Of a DNA stretch of 64,000 nucleotides, positions 21,004 to 32,561 are shown piece by piece (the stretch's first letter is position 1; the number at the start of each line of letters is the position of its first letter). Under the pieces are notes generated by a model. The model was not told where the DNA came from. It saw only the letters and a list, made by a program, of their open reading frames with translations, and searched no databases. Both the position numbers and the translations under genes were made by a program. Source of the DNA: Kitagawia praeruptora (lineage: Eukaryota; Streptophyta; Magnoliopsida; Apiales; Apiaceae); contig CM075345.1 in NCBI GenBank assembly GCA_037693485.1, forward strand, positions 89,486,001-89,550,000, read 5' to 3'.

Positions 21004-24000
21004 GCTGTAGAGGCATGAGGCCATAGTGGAGGTTTGGCCTTATTTTGGAAGAACGAAGGAAACATTAAGGTAACAAATAGCAATCAAAATTTTATTGATT
21101 TTGAGGTCAGTCATGAGTAGTTGGGTAGGTGGAGATATACGGGATACTATGGTTTTCCAGAGCGAGGGAGAAGAACTGAGGCTTGGGATATGCTAAGGTA
21201 GCTGGCGAGAGATGCTTTATTGTCGTGGTGTATTATTGGCGATTTCAATGATCTAATGACAGCTGATGAAAAGGAGGGAGGATAAAATCACCCTCGTGCT
21301 TTACTAAATGGTTTTTCAGAAGCTATAAATTATTGTGCACTAATTGACTTTGGTTATAAATGTGATAAATTTACATAGGAACGGTTTAGGGGGACGGATA
21401 AGTGGGTGGTTGAACGATTGGATAGAGGGTTTGCGAATAAAGAATGGACTGAGTTATTCCCAAATGCAGAAGTCCGAGTGCATGAAGTATCGACATCTGA
21501 TCATATGCCTTTATGCTTGCAGTTAAATCGAAAAGTGTATATGCCTAAAGGTCGCAGGTTTCGCTTTGAAAACATGTGGGTGCAGGAAAAAGAATGCAGA
21601 AATATAGTGCATGAGTGTTGGAATAATGGTGGAGCACATGATTTACTAAGTAAATTGGCTAGTTGCTGTCAGAGATTGGAAGAATGGGGGGAGGCTTAAT
21701 AAAAAACATGAAAACCAAATTGGCATTTTATCGAAAGGAGATGCAACATCTGAAATCTCGAAGGGATGTTGGTGGTGTGAGGCTGTATAATGAGGCAAGA
21801 TGGAACTATCTGAGGCTACTAGAGAAACAGGAGGTGTTTTGGAGTCAAAGGGCTAAGCAATATTGGCTAAGAAATGGCGATAATAACACACGTTTTTTCC
21901 ATAAATTTGCAACTACAAGGCAAAAGCACAACATAGTTCAAAGAATAAAACATGCGAATGGTGATTGGCAAGATAATGAGGAGGAGATTCAAAATACTAT
22001 TACTAGGTATTTTGAAAAGATCTTTTTAGAGTCGGATGAGGGAGAACAAATGTCAGACAGAACTAGTTTTAACCAAATAACGGATGAACAATGCAATGAG
22101 CTGATGCAAGAGTTAACGGAAGAGGAAGTGAAGGAAGCATTTTTTGCTATGCAACCTGAGAAATCCCCTGGAGTAGATGGGCTGAACCCGTGCTTTTTTC
22201 AAACTTATTGGAATGTGGTTTATATGGATGTCTTCGAGTTTTGCAGACAATTTTTTGACCATGGAAGTTTGCCAGATGAAGTTAATAGAACCTTGGTGTG
22301 TTTAATTCCAAAGGTAAAGTGCCCAAAGCAGGTTTCAGACTTGCGACCTATATCTCTCTGTAATGTTGTCATGCGTATCCTTTCAAAAGTGCTAGCTAAC
22401 AGACTGAAACCATGCCTTGGATCGATTATATCTAATAATCAGTCTGCATTTATTGAGGGACGACTCCTGACGGATAATGCATTACTTGCTTTTGAAATAA
22501 ATCACTGTATTCACAGGAAAACTCAAGGCAATGATGGTGTAGCAGCCTTGAAGATTGATATTTCTAAGGCATACGACCGATTGGAGTGGAGGTATATTGA
22601 GTTGATGATGAACGGAATGGGTTTTCCTCAGAACTTGATAGTGCGAGTTATGCAGTTGGTTAAAACAGTTTCATATAGTTTTCTGAGGGACGGTAAGGTG
22701 TTTGGGGATGTGAGGCCATCACGAGGGATTAGGCAGGGAGATCCGATCTCCCCATACTTGTATATTATCTTTGCTGAAGGATTGACGGGGCTACTAAATA
22801 GATATGAAGAGGATAGATTGATACATGGATGTTGTGTGGCGCGAGGTGCTCCGAGCATAACACATTTACTATTCGCAAATGATTATTATTTATTTTTCAA
22901 GGCCAAGCAAACGGAAGCACAGAATATGTGGAGTATTCTTCAAAAGTATGAAAAAATATCAGGCCAGAGGATAAATTTTGGGAAATCTGATATAGTTTTC
23001 AGTCCTAATACTTGCGACATGGAGAGAACGAGAATTTGTGAGATTTTGGGAGTGAATGAAAAAGAAAGACCTGGGAAGTATTTAGGAATGCCAATGTATG
23101 TGGGGAGAAGTAAAAAGGAGGTTTTTGGTTTCGTAAGTGATAAGATTCAAAGTAAGTTGCAAGCATGGAGTAATAAGGAATTATAGAAGGCTGGTAAATT
23201 GACTTTGGTTAAAATAGCAGCACAAGTTACTCCGAATTTCTGGATGAGTTTATTTCTAATACCTGATTCGATTTGTGATGAGAGTGAACGAAAAATGAAT
23301 GCGTTTTTGTGGGGTAATGGTGCTACGGGAGGAGGGGTAAAATGGATTACATGGAAACGGCTGTGTGTGCCAAAGGAGTTTGGTGGTTTGGGGTTGAAAG
23401 AGCTGAAAAAATTCAATATGGTAATGCTGGCTAAACAGGGCTGGCGTCTTCTAACAGAGGCAAATCCACTAATCAGTGCAGTCATGAAAGCTAGGTACTA
23501 TCCTAAAACAGGTTTACTGGATGCAGAGTTGGCAATAACCCTAGCTATGTGTGGGCGGGGAATTTTTGCTTCATTGGAATTAGTTAAATCTGGAGCTCTT
23601 CGAAGAGTTGGTAATGAAGAGAATACTTTGGTTTGGCATGATCCTTGGCTGCCAGATGTGGTAAATGGATATGTTAGAACAACTATGTATGACCAGTTGA
23701 GTAATGCAAAGGTTAGCAGTTTAATGACAGATGATGGGAGGAATTGGGATGTTGAAGTTCTAGAGGACTTATTGGAAACTAGAGACTGTGAGCTAATCAT
23801 GCGTATTCCTCTGTCCATACATATTTCTGCAGATTCCTGGTATTGGTTATTGGATGATAAAGGAGATTTTACGGTCAAGAGCTGTTATAGAGCCATGCAA
23901 GGGGAATGTACAAATGATTATACGAGACTGAGGAAAAAGATTTGGGCGTTGAAGTTACCCAGTTAAGTGACACACTTGATTTGGAGATTCTGTAAGGATT

Positions 24001-25095
24001 GCTTACCTACTAATGCAGCATTATTCATGAGATATGTGAATGTTGAAGCTACATATCCATGGTGTCATCGTGCAGCTGAAACAGGTGTACATGTAATGTT
24101 TTTATGTGAATATGCAAAGACATTGTGGCATGTAGTGGGATTAGATAAGCTGGTGTACTGTGTTGAACAAGAGATCCCAAAAGCAGTTGTCGAACGGGTG
24201 TTTCAGCAAGGTTAAAGAGAGCAATGTGTGGAGGTGGCTATGTTATGCTGGAGTTTATGGTATAGGAGGAACAGATGGGTTTGGGATCGTGTAAATGGGT
24301 CTGTCTTTGGTGTTAAAAATATGGCTAGTTGTTTACTGCAAGATTGGACAGAAGCACAGGCGAGGGAAGAAAGCAGGAGAATTAGAGGAGAACCTGGGGA
24401 TCGTGTTTGGTCTTTACCTTCGAATGGCTGGTTAAAAATTAATGTGGATGCAGCAGTGTTTATGAATGGCACTATTGGAGTTGCAGCCGTGATCCGGGAT
24501 GATCGAGGAGGCTTTGTTGCAGCTCATGCTTTGAGAATACCAGGTGCTTGGAAACCCCGTGAGGCTGAGGCGATTGCAATGAAAGAAGCTTTATCGTGGG
24601 TCATGAAACGAGATTATAAGCATTGTATGATCGAAACGGATTCGTATGTTTTGGTTGATGCGTGCAATGGAAGAACAGGGAGATCATTGTTTGATACTAT
24701 TATGACAGATTGTATTGAGTTAAGTAAGCACATAAGTCCAGTGCTATTTAGTTTTGCTTATCGTTCTGCGAATAATGTAGCTCATGTGCTCGCACAAGCT
24801 ACAAATTATAATGAAACGAGATTATAAGCAGTGTGTGATCGAAACGGATTCGTATGTTTTGGCTGATGCGTGCAATGGAAGAACAGGGAGATCATTGTTT
24901 GATACTATTGTGACAGATTGTATTGAGTTAAGTAAGCACATAAGTCCAGTGCTATTTAGTTTTGCTTATCGTTCTGCGAATAATGTAGCTCATGTGCTCG
25001 CACAAGCTACTTGTTCTATGTCAGGCGTAGGGGAGTGGTATGTCACTCCACCTAATTTTCTTGTTCATGCTTTGGATTTGGATTTGATCGTTTAA
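21004..25095 (+). pseudogene. LINE ORF2: endonuclease rest, RT, zf-RVT, RNase H
   Basis: Polyprotein for target-primed reverse transcription. Endonuclease remainder 21009-21600 with several stops (IIGDFND near 21234; SDHMPL near 21498). A one-base shift lies in a G run near 21686-21691. Reverse transcriptase 21663-23186: EKSPGVDGLNPCFFQ, LRPISLCNV, ALKIDISKAYDRLEW, GIRQGDPISPYLY; the catalytic FADD box reads FAND (Asn codon 22878-22880), a likely loss of activity. Stop at 23184-23186, then the RT thumb and zf-RVT-like region (23199-24215, with stops at 23964 and 24213). An archaeal-type RNase H follows (24430-24800: NVDAAV, EAEAIAMKEAL, IETDS). The end is altered by a 200-bp duplication. Confidence 0.88.
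24603..25010 (+). repeat. 200-bp tandem duplication in LINE RNase H
   Basis: 24603-24802 and 24811-25010 are near-identical, separated by the 8-bp filler AAATTATA. The 208-bp offset is not a multiple of three, so the first copy runs into a stop soon after the junction, while the second keeps the natural C-terminus to 25095. Confidence 0.9.
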
Positions 25096-25122
25096 TGCAA
25101 GTTCGATTTATTCAAAAAAAAA

Positions 25123-25137
25123 AATTAAAATATTATT
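25123..25137 (+). repeat. LINE target-site duplication, right copy
   Basis: AATTAAAATATTATT directly after the A-run, identical to 13010-13024. Confidence 0.85.
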
Positions 25138-25214
25138 CTTATGGATGGTTCTTTTTTTCTGGACAAGTTCTGGACTGGTCGGTATAAAATTTCTAACTTA
25201 ATGTGTTTCCTTAT

Positions 25215-26130
25215 GTAGCAAAGAGAAGAGGGTGGAGATTATCAAAGGTGCGTTAGAAAATTTATGGGTTATTCGTTCGATATCTAGTTCAAATTCGAAA
25301 GAATAAACCAGTTGGCGTATGCCCTATCTTATAAAACAGTGGGAACAGTGAAATTGGAGACTATAATATCTATACCAACTATGGATTGGGCTACTGTTGA
25401 AGAAGAAATCCAAAAGGATCCCTTTTTGCAACAAATAAAGACTAAAGTTTTGACTCAAACCAAGGCGCACGTGGAATTTTAAGTTATGTACAAGGGAATG
25501 ATGTACAAAGAAAGGGTTGTCATTCCTAGAGGATCCAAGTTAAAACTACAATTCTGCAGGAGTATCACAATTTACCGATTGAGAGTCATTCAGGAGACTT
25601 CAAAACTTACTTACGGATAGCTTCGGACTGGTAATTGGTGGGTATGCGGAAGGATGTGGCTACCTATGTACACAACTGTCAAGTCTGCCAACAGCAGGAG
25701 TCCTCACAGGAATCTCCGGCTAGCCTATTGCAGACATTGCCGATTCCCCACTGGGTGTGGGAGGATATTTCGATGAACTTCATCGAAGGTCTGCCAATGT
25801 CGAAAGGGATTAATAGTATTCTAGTAGTGGTGGATCGATTTTAAAAGTATGCCAATTGTATTGGCCTAAGGCACCCGTTCTCTACAATAACGGTGGCAGA
25901 ACTGTTCGTGAAAGAAATCGTGCGGCTGCACGGGTTTCCCGCATCAATAGTGACTGGCCGATATAAAATCTTTTTGAGCATCTTTTGGAGGGAATTGTTT
26001 AGGCTGCAACGAACAGATCTGCACCGCAGTACTGCCTATCACCCCAGAGTGGCGGCCAGACTGAAATCGTCAACAAGGCCTTGGAAACGTACTTAAGTGC
26101 TTTATGGGGGAAACCCCGAATGTGGGCTTC
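25215..26130 (+). pseudogene. Chromovirus-type Ty3/gypsy pol fragment
   Basis: Degraded RNase H end and integrase. Recognisable: GYSFDI and the INQLAYALS stretch resembling VADALSR (25262-25335). Next are the integrase zinc region (HNCQVCQQQ, 25675-25700) and core pieces WEDISMNFIEGLP (25757-25800) and VVVDRF (25825-25842). The second Asp region (about 25945) and the Glu region (TAYHPR near 26033, usually YHPQTDGQ) are damaged. At least three stops and several shifts. No LTRs remain. It directly abuts the right TSD region of the LINE. Confidence 0.8.
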
Positions 26131-26654
26131 ACATGGATGAGTCAATAATCATTCGTTCAGAATTTTAATCATTCAGAAATTTTTGTTCAGATTTAACAAA
26201 TGACCCCTTACTTCATAAACTTGCACTGATGCTCTAGGATTTTTTTTTGAAGAAGGTTTAAAATTTTGAGATGGATAAAGTACTTGAAATGTATTTGTAT
26301 CGTTCCATTTTTGTTGTCCACTATTTTTATTATCATTTATTTCAAAAAAATTGTTCATATTATATATATATGATAAATTAATAACATGAATTCCTCTTGT
26401 ACCCTTTATTATTTAAATTAATGGTCAAAAATATAAATTAATTAAGGGTAGTTTCATTATTTCCTAACAATGCACTTATAGAAGGGGGTTGAATATAATC
26501 TTGAGAATTTTTTTAATTTCTTTAGCAAACAGAACAAAAACTAGAACAACTATTTTTAAATAAAAATTTGGAACTCAACAACTTTAAATTTTAAAGTTTG
26601 AATGTTACACATGAGAATATATATTAAAGAATTTCTCTGTGATATTTTTATATA
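26131..26654. other. AT-rich spacer with copia LTR-end scrap
   Basis: Around 26462-26500 lies TTATAGAAGGGGGTTGAATA, the inverse of the U5 C-run of SIRE-type LTRs in this window, so a short minus-strand LTR remnant is likely. Nothing else recognised. Confidence 0.4.
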
Positions 26655-26760
26655 CTAGCTTATAACCCATGTAATACATGGCTCCTTTTCTAATATCTAT
26701 AATTATATTTATTGTTTTGAATATTTATTTGTTATTAGTTTACATATCATATTGTTGTTT

Positions 26761-26791
<31 letters not shown>

Positions 26792-27100
26792 AGATTTTAT
26801 ACGTTCAATTTACTATATATTTTGCCCGCGTAAAATTAACAAAATAAACTTTAATTTAGTGATGATTTAACATATATTTTCCAATTAAAACTACCAAGAA
26901 ACAAAAGAGAGAAGAATTGATGATTTTTTTACGTTAAAAATTCTATTCGATTAAAAAAATCTACTTATATTTTGTTTTGATTATCAAAATAACCTTCTTG
27001 TTATTTGAAGATATTTGTACTAACAACCAAATACAATTATATCCTTATATACTATACCACTATAAGCAAAACAACCTCTATTTGGTTGGTTGGTAGTTTG

Positions 27101-27287
27101 GTCACTTATTTGGTACATTCAATATCAACCATTGGATTTTAAGATAGATTAATGACAACCGTTGGATATAATAATAAAAAAACTCTTTTTATAGTCACTT
27201 ATTTGGTACACCCAATATCAACCATTGGATTTTAAGATAGACTAATGAGAACCGTTGGATATAATAATAAAAAAAAACTCTTTCTAT
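27101..27287. repeat. 93-bp direct tandem duplication
   Basis: GTCACTTATTTGGTACA... at 27101 and again at 27194, with the same CCATTGGATTTTAAGATAGA and AACCGTTGGATATAATAATA blocks. Lies inside the Helitron nest. Confidence 0.8.
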
Positions 27288-27590
27288 ACATTTATATTAT
27301 ATAATAAACCACTCCAATAAATATAGGGATGTGTTTGTTTTTCATTCATATTCCACCAAAAACACAACCAACACTCTCTCATATGCTTCCCCAGCCGTGA
27401 TCCTCGATTAGCAATTAGCATGTACTTTGTGGCATTCGTGAGAACAAATTGGAATTGCATGACAAGCTCAACCAAGACAATATATTAAATTTAACAGTTA
27501 TTTATCTATTTTCAATTAATACCTTATATATAATAAGCATAAGGGAGATCTTATCCATATTTTTTGTCGTCGTCGTTGTACTACCAAAAG

Positions 27591-27780
27591 CATATGATCC
27601 GTTGGATTAAAAAATTGGATTAAAAATCATCCGTTGGAGTATAAATTATATCCTTATATATTTATGATATAAATTATATCCTTATATATTTATTTATCAT
27701 ATGATCCGTTGGATTAAAAAATTGGATTAAAAATCATCTGTTGGATTATAAATTATATCCTTATATATTTATTTATAATT
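27591..27780. repeat. About 117-bp tandem duplication with CCGTTGGATT words
   Basis: CATATGATCCGTTGGATTAA starts at 27591 and again at about 27708, followed by the same TTGGATTAAAAATCATC and TATATCCTTATATATTTAT segments. Confidence 0.7.
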
Positions 27781-27950
27781 TTCACTTTGTTAATTTACTA
27801 TAATACCCTTTTTTCATGATCCGTTGTTTATAATCCGTTGGATTATAATTTTTGTTTATTTAAATTTTATCTATGTGTAGTGTTTCGTAGCATTGAATTA
27901 ATATAAAAAAGAAGCTCAAAGTTGTGGCACGTTTTATCCTTGTTATTATA

Positions 27951-28993
27951 TCCTTATATATAATAAGCATTATAGGGATCTTATCCAACTTTTTGGTCGC
28001 TGTACTACCAAAATCATATGATTCGTTGGATTGAAAATAGACGATCAAGATTAGATAACATTAAAAAGAAAATTATAATCTAAAAAGAATATAATTAGAA
28101 AATCTCGCATTAGAAGTGAATTTTAAAATGAAAATTATAATCTAAAATGGATACAATTCAAAAAAGGTTGTATTAGAATTAAATTTTAATAAGAAAATTA
28201 TAATCTGAAAATGATATAATTAAAAAAGGTTGTAGTAGAATTAAATTTTATTTATTTATTTATTAGTATTAAAAAATTCATATTTAATATTTGGGCTTTA
28301 TCTTGAGATCTAATAATCAAATTTGGATGATTTTACAATCCACGCGAAACTCATAAAAATAGCTTTAATTTAGTGATGATTTAATAATAATTATTCAAAT
28401 GCTCAGAATCTCAAAAGAAAAGATAATTACGAATTTTTACCTTAATCCTAATTTTTACCTTAATCCTATTCAATGTAGAAGTCCTACATTGATAATTCGG
28501 TTCAATGTAGAAAACCTAATTATATATGATTTAAATTATTGACATATACATTTTTGTATTTAAATATAAATACATTTTTTAGTTTATAACATGCTAAAAT
28601 ATAAAATAGTTTTTTAATGCTAGATTCAACGGTTTTCATCTATTTACTTTAAGAACTTTGTCCGACTACCGATTATCAAAATTTTGGACAAAAATCCCTC
28701 TTACACTTATTATAAAAATTGTATTTTGTTGTTGGTAGAACTATCCTCAAATAATTACAAGGGTATTTTGATAATCAAAATAAATTATAAGTAGAATTCA
28801 TAAATCAAATAGAATTTTCAACGTAAAAAATCGTCAATTTCTTCTCTTCATCGTTTCTGCGTAGATTTAATTAGAAAAAATAATTAAACCATCATTAAAT
28901 TAAAGATTATTTTGTTAATTTCACGTGGGCTGTAATAGTCCAAATCAAAATTTAAGAATTAAAGATAGAGTACAAATATTAAATCGAACGTAT

Positions 28994-29036
<43 letters not shown>

Positions 29037-29129
29037 GAACAATTTGATATTGAAATTAATAATATGTAAAATTTAATATAATTTTAAATATTAAAAAAGG
29101 AGCCGTGCATTGCACGGGTTATAAGCTAG
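27951..29129 (+). mobile_element. Candidate non-autonomous Helitron (1,179 bp)
   Basis: Starts TCCTTATATATAATAAGC after an A and ends with GCCGTGCATTGCACGGGTTA, TAAG and CTAG before a T. Its 3' end is the first of three copies in the triplicated array. The 5' border is less certain because similar starts occur at 27527 and 32139. Confidence 0.5.
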
Positions 29130-29594
29130 TATACAAGAAAATGACTATCAATTAGAATACTATCAAAAACGTATAATCATATTTTATTATCTTTTATAAT
29201 TTATTTTATTACTAATTAATGAGCAAATATTAAAATTATAAATAATCAAATAAAAATATTAAAAATGTACACTTTTTTGGTACACTCAATAGCAACCGTT
29301 GGATTTTGAGATAGATTAGTGAAAACTGTTGGATCTAATACTAGTAGAATATTCTTTTTATAATATTTAAAATATTCTCATGGCTCTATAAGTAGAATTC
29401 ATAAATCAAATAGAATTTTCAACGTAAAAAATCGTCAATTTCTTCTCTTCATCGTTTCTGCGTAGATTTAATTAGAAAAAATTATTAAACCATCATTAAA
29501 TTAAAGATTATTTTGTTAATTTTACGTGGGCTGTAATAGTCCAAATCAAAATTTAAGAATTAAAGATAGAGTACAAATATTAAATCGAACGTAT

Positions 29595-29631
<37 letters not shown>

Positions 29632-30189
29632 GAACAATTTGATATTGAAATTAATAATATGTAAAATTTAATATAATTTTAAATATTAAAAAAGGAGCCG
29701 TGCATTGCACGGGTTATAAGCTAGTATACAAGAAAATGACTATCAATTAGAATACTATCAAAAACGTATAATCATATTTTATTATCTTTTATAATTTATT
29801 TTATTACTAATTAATGAGCAAATATTAAAATTATAAATAATCAAATAAAAATATTTAAAATGTACACTTTTTTGGTACACTCAATAGCAACCGTTGGATT
29901 TTGAGATAGATTAGTGAAAACTGTTGGATCTAATACTAGTAGAATATTCTTTTTATAATATTTAAAATATTCTCATGGCTCTATAAGTAGAATTCATAAA
30001 TCAAATAGAATTTTCAACGTAAAAAATCGTCAATTTCTTCTCTTCATCGTTTCTGCGTAGATTTAATTAGAAAAAATTATTAAACCATCATTAAATTAAA
30101 GATTATTTTGTTAATTTTACGTGGGCTGTAATAGTCCAAATCAAAATTTAAGAATTAAAGATAGAGTACAAATATTAAATCGAACGTAT

Positions 30190-30244
<55 letters not shown>

Positions 30245-30604
30245 GAACAATTTGATATGGAAATTAATAATATGTAAAATTTAATATAATTTTAAATATT
30301 AAAAAAGGAGCCGTGCATTGCACGGGTTATAAGCTAGTATACAAGAAAAAGACTATCAATTAGAATACTATCAAAAACGTATAATCATATTTTATTATAT
30401 TTTATAATTTATTTTATTACTAATTAATGAGCAAATATTAAAATTATAAATAATCAAATAAAAATATTGAGATAAAAATATTTAAAATGTACACTTTTTT
30501 GGTACACTCAATAGCAACCGTTGGATTTTGAGATAGATTAGTGAAAATCGTTGGATCTAATACTAGTAGAATATTCTTTTTATAATATTTAAAATATTCT
30601 CATG
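28791..30604 (+). repeat. Three tandem copies of a 600-bp unit with Helitron 3' end
   Basis: Units 28791-29391, 29392-29986 and 29987-30604 begin GTAGAATTCATAAATCAAAT and are almost identical. Each carries a (TA)n tract of different length (about 28999-29033, 29600-29629, 30194-30242), the Helitron 3' hairpin and CTAG, and some 260 bp of downstream flank. Near-identity implies a recent unequal exchange or replication event. Confidence 0.9.
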
Positions 30605-30890
30605 GGTTAAGTTCAAATCCCACCAACAACATATCTTTATTAAACATATATATTATTTTATAAACTATTTTTAAGAGTTTGAGGTTCTATTCCCGTCAAT
30701 ATCATATTATAATAAAAAATTATTATTTTTTTAATAAAGTATTATTATACATTTATATAATCTTATAAGCTACTCCCAAAAATTCACGCCAATAATATAT
30801 TATAGTTAAAAATTAAAACATTATCGTTTAAAATACTATCAAAAATATATTATGATATTTTATTAACGTAAATAATTTTATTCCCTACTA

Positions 30891-30896
<6 letters not shown>

Positions 30897-30922
<26 letters not shown>
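30897..30922. repeat. (TA)n microsatellite
   Basis: Uninterrupted TA repeat directly left of the MITE at 30938. A similar tract (about 31327-31358) separates it from the next MITE. Confidence 0.8.
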
Positions 30923-30926
<4 letters not shown>

Positions 30927-30937
30927 GAGAGATAAAA

Positions 30938-31310
30938 GTTCTATGGAGTACTGTTTTAATTGGAATACTTGGAGTACATATATATGTTCTACATTCAAAA
31001 TATATTAAAATTTATTATTTTGCAAACCTTGTTATATGAATATCATATGGTAATCTTGAAAATCATATATCATCTTGAAATCCTTTATGTTTTGCAATCA
31101 TAACATATATGTTTTGCAACCCAAATGTGTTTCACAAAATATTTCGTTTTGCAATATTTTGTTAGCAAAATATACAAAATTTTCAAGATTTTCAATGAAA
31201 TAATGATATTCATGTAATAAGCTTTGTAAAATAATAAAGTTTGCAAAATTTTGAATGCAGAACGTGTATGTACTCCAAGTACTCCAAGTAAAACAGTACT
31301 CCATAGAACC
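30938..31310. mobile_element. Fold-back MITE with about 60-bp inverted repeats
   Basis: The left arm GTTCTATGGAGTACTGTTTT continues with TACTTGGAGTACAT and GTTCT-CATTCAAAAT; the right arm at 31245-31310 is its inverted copy. Flanked by TA-rich tracts; exact TSD cannot be separated from the microsatellites. No ORF. Confidence 0.7.
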
Positions 31311-31320
31311 TACCTACCTA

Positions 31321-31358
<38 letters not shown>

Positions 31359-31362
<4 letters not shown>

Positions 31363-31730
31363 CTTGTTCAAATAGAAACTAACTTAGAATAGATACTAGA
31401 AACTAAACCTAAATTAAATATTTCAAGCTAATCTGATGACCAAATTAGGGGTACCCCAATACAAAAAAATGTTTAAAATTATTGGCTCTATTCAACAAAA
31501 AAATTATTATTTTTTTAAAAAACGTTACTGTTCACGTGATGACGAGGCACGTGAACATCAACTTTTTATTTTATTTTTTTTAAATTTGTTTTTTTGAATA
31601 GAGCCAAGAATTTTATAAGTTTTTTGTGAAGGTGCCCCTAGCGGGGCCATTAAAATAAATGAAATATAATTTATTTAGTGTAGGTTTCTAGTTTCTATTC
31701 TAAGGTTGGTTTCTATTTGAACGCTAGCCT
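31359..31730. mobile_element. Fold-back MITE with nested palindrome
   Basis: Terminal arms of about 60 bp (GTTCAAATAGAAACTAACTT... left, inverse at 31680-31730). Inside them a second inverted pair (TTGGCTCTATTCAA at about 31482 and its inverse near 31593), and at the centre GTTCACGTG (31530-31538) facing CACGTGAAC (31548-31556). Inserted in TA microsatellite. Confidence 0.75.
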
Positions 31731-32136
31731 ATATATATATATATGAAATATGAGTAATAAGATAAAAGTTATTAAAAAAAATCCGTGCATCACACGAGTT
31801 ATAAATTATATAGTTAAAAATTACATAAAATCTGGAAAACATTTATAATATAAAAAAAATTGTATAAAAATCGAAAAAAGGTCTACATAATTAGAAAAAT
31901 TTCACTCTTTCTACTAATAAAATTAAAAAAAACTACTTTTATATAATATTTTTATATATACATATGTATTTGAATGTAATAATTAAAATACATAATTAGA
32001 ATAATATTTATATTCATGAAATTTATAAAATTCAAAAAATATTTTAATAATAAAAACATATATACAACTTAAAATTTTAACGAAATATAATTAAACAGTT
32101 TACAAGCAACCTTGTATCGCACGAGTTATAAGCTAG

Positions 32137-32561
32137 TATATATAATAAGCGCAAGAGGGATCTTATCCATAATTTTGGTTTGGTCTCTTTTGGTTTAGTC
32201 ATTGTACTATCAAAATAATCTCAACCGTCGAATCTAATATCTTTAAAAATAGACGATCAAGATTATATCATATTAAAATGAAATTATAATCTAAAAATGA
32301 TATAATTAAAAAAATTGTATTTTGTATTTTGGATTTTGTTGTTAGGGTTAGTGTTGATGGTGGTGGTTTAGTGGTGGCAGTATGATGGTACTGGTGGTGA
32401 TTAGTGGTGACGTCATGGTGGTTATTTTGATACTGGATTAGGAATGGAAGTGGAAGTAAAATAGAGTTTCTATATACTTTATTCATATATAGTATTCCGA
32501 AAATATATTATTGGTATTAGTTAAATGAGTTCTAATTATTTATTTATTAATAATAATAAAT
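32137..32561. other. Helitron 5'-like start and GGT-rich stretch
   Basis: Begins with a Helitron 5'-like start directly after the CTAG end at 32136, so two Helitron pieces lie head to tail. 32340-32450 is rich in GGTGGT/TGATGG triplets without a credible coding frame. The stretch ends at the truncated 3' border of family B copy 2. Confidence 0.4.

Larger units (their letters stand above)
13025..25122 (+). mobile_element. LINE (plant L1 clade) with nested copia insertion
   Basis: Non-LTR retrotransposon with 15-bp TSDs and a 3' A-run (25114-25122). Order: ORF1 with DUF4283-like domain and zinc knuckle, endonuclease, reverse transcriptase, zf-RVT region, RNase H, poly(A). Without the copia insert (14429-21003) and one 5-bp duplication it is about 5.5 kb, a full-length size for plant L1. 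Many stops and shifts make it inactive. The 5' TSD and leader suggest it is not 5'-truncated. Confidence 0.88.
26655..32340. mobile_element. Helitron nest
   Basis: Cluster of Helitron-type ends. 3' ends (GCACGGG-type hairpin, then TTATAAG and CTAG) occur at 26655 (minus), 29129, 29724, 30337 and 32136 (plus). 5'-like ends TATATAATAAGCNNAAGGG occur near 27527, 27951 and 32139 (plus) and near 28715 (minus). The sequence 26655-27060 is an inverted, diverged copy of 28720-29129. CCGTTGGAT words and TA microsatellites fill the interior. No Rep/helicase ORF seen, so all parts are non-autonomous. Confidence 0.7.

Noticed and set aside
12976..26171. Similar 40-bp segments GGATGAGTCAATA... TTCAGA at 12976 and 26133 as direct repeats of one larger mobile element
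   Set aside because: Similarity is short and imperfect, and the LINE TSDs explain the block between 13010 and 25137; kept only as a curiosity.
27101..30560. CCGTTGGAT words in Helitrons as copies of the family A word
   Set aside because: They share CCGTTG but differ after it (GGAT against ATA) and are a usual Helitron feature; not counted in the family A array.
28791..30604. Spaced near-identical repeats as a CRISPR-like array
   Set aside because: Units are 600 bp with no spacer structure, and the genome is eukaryotic.
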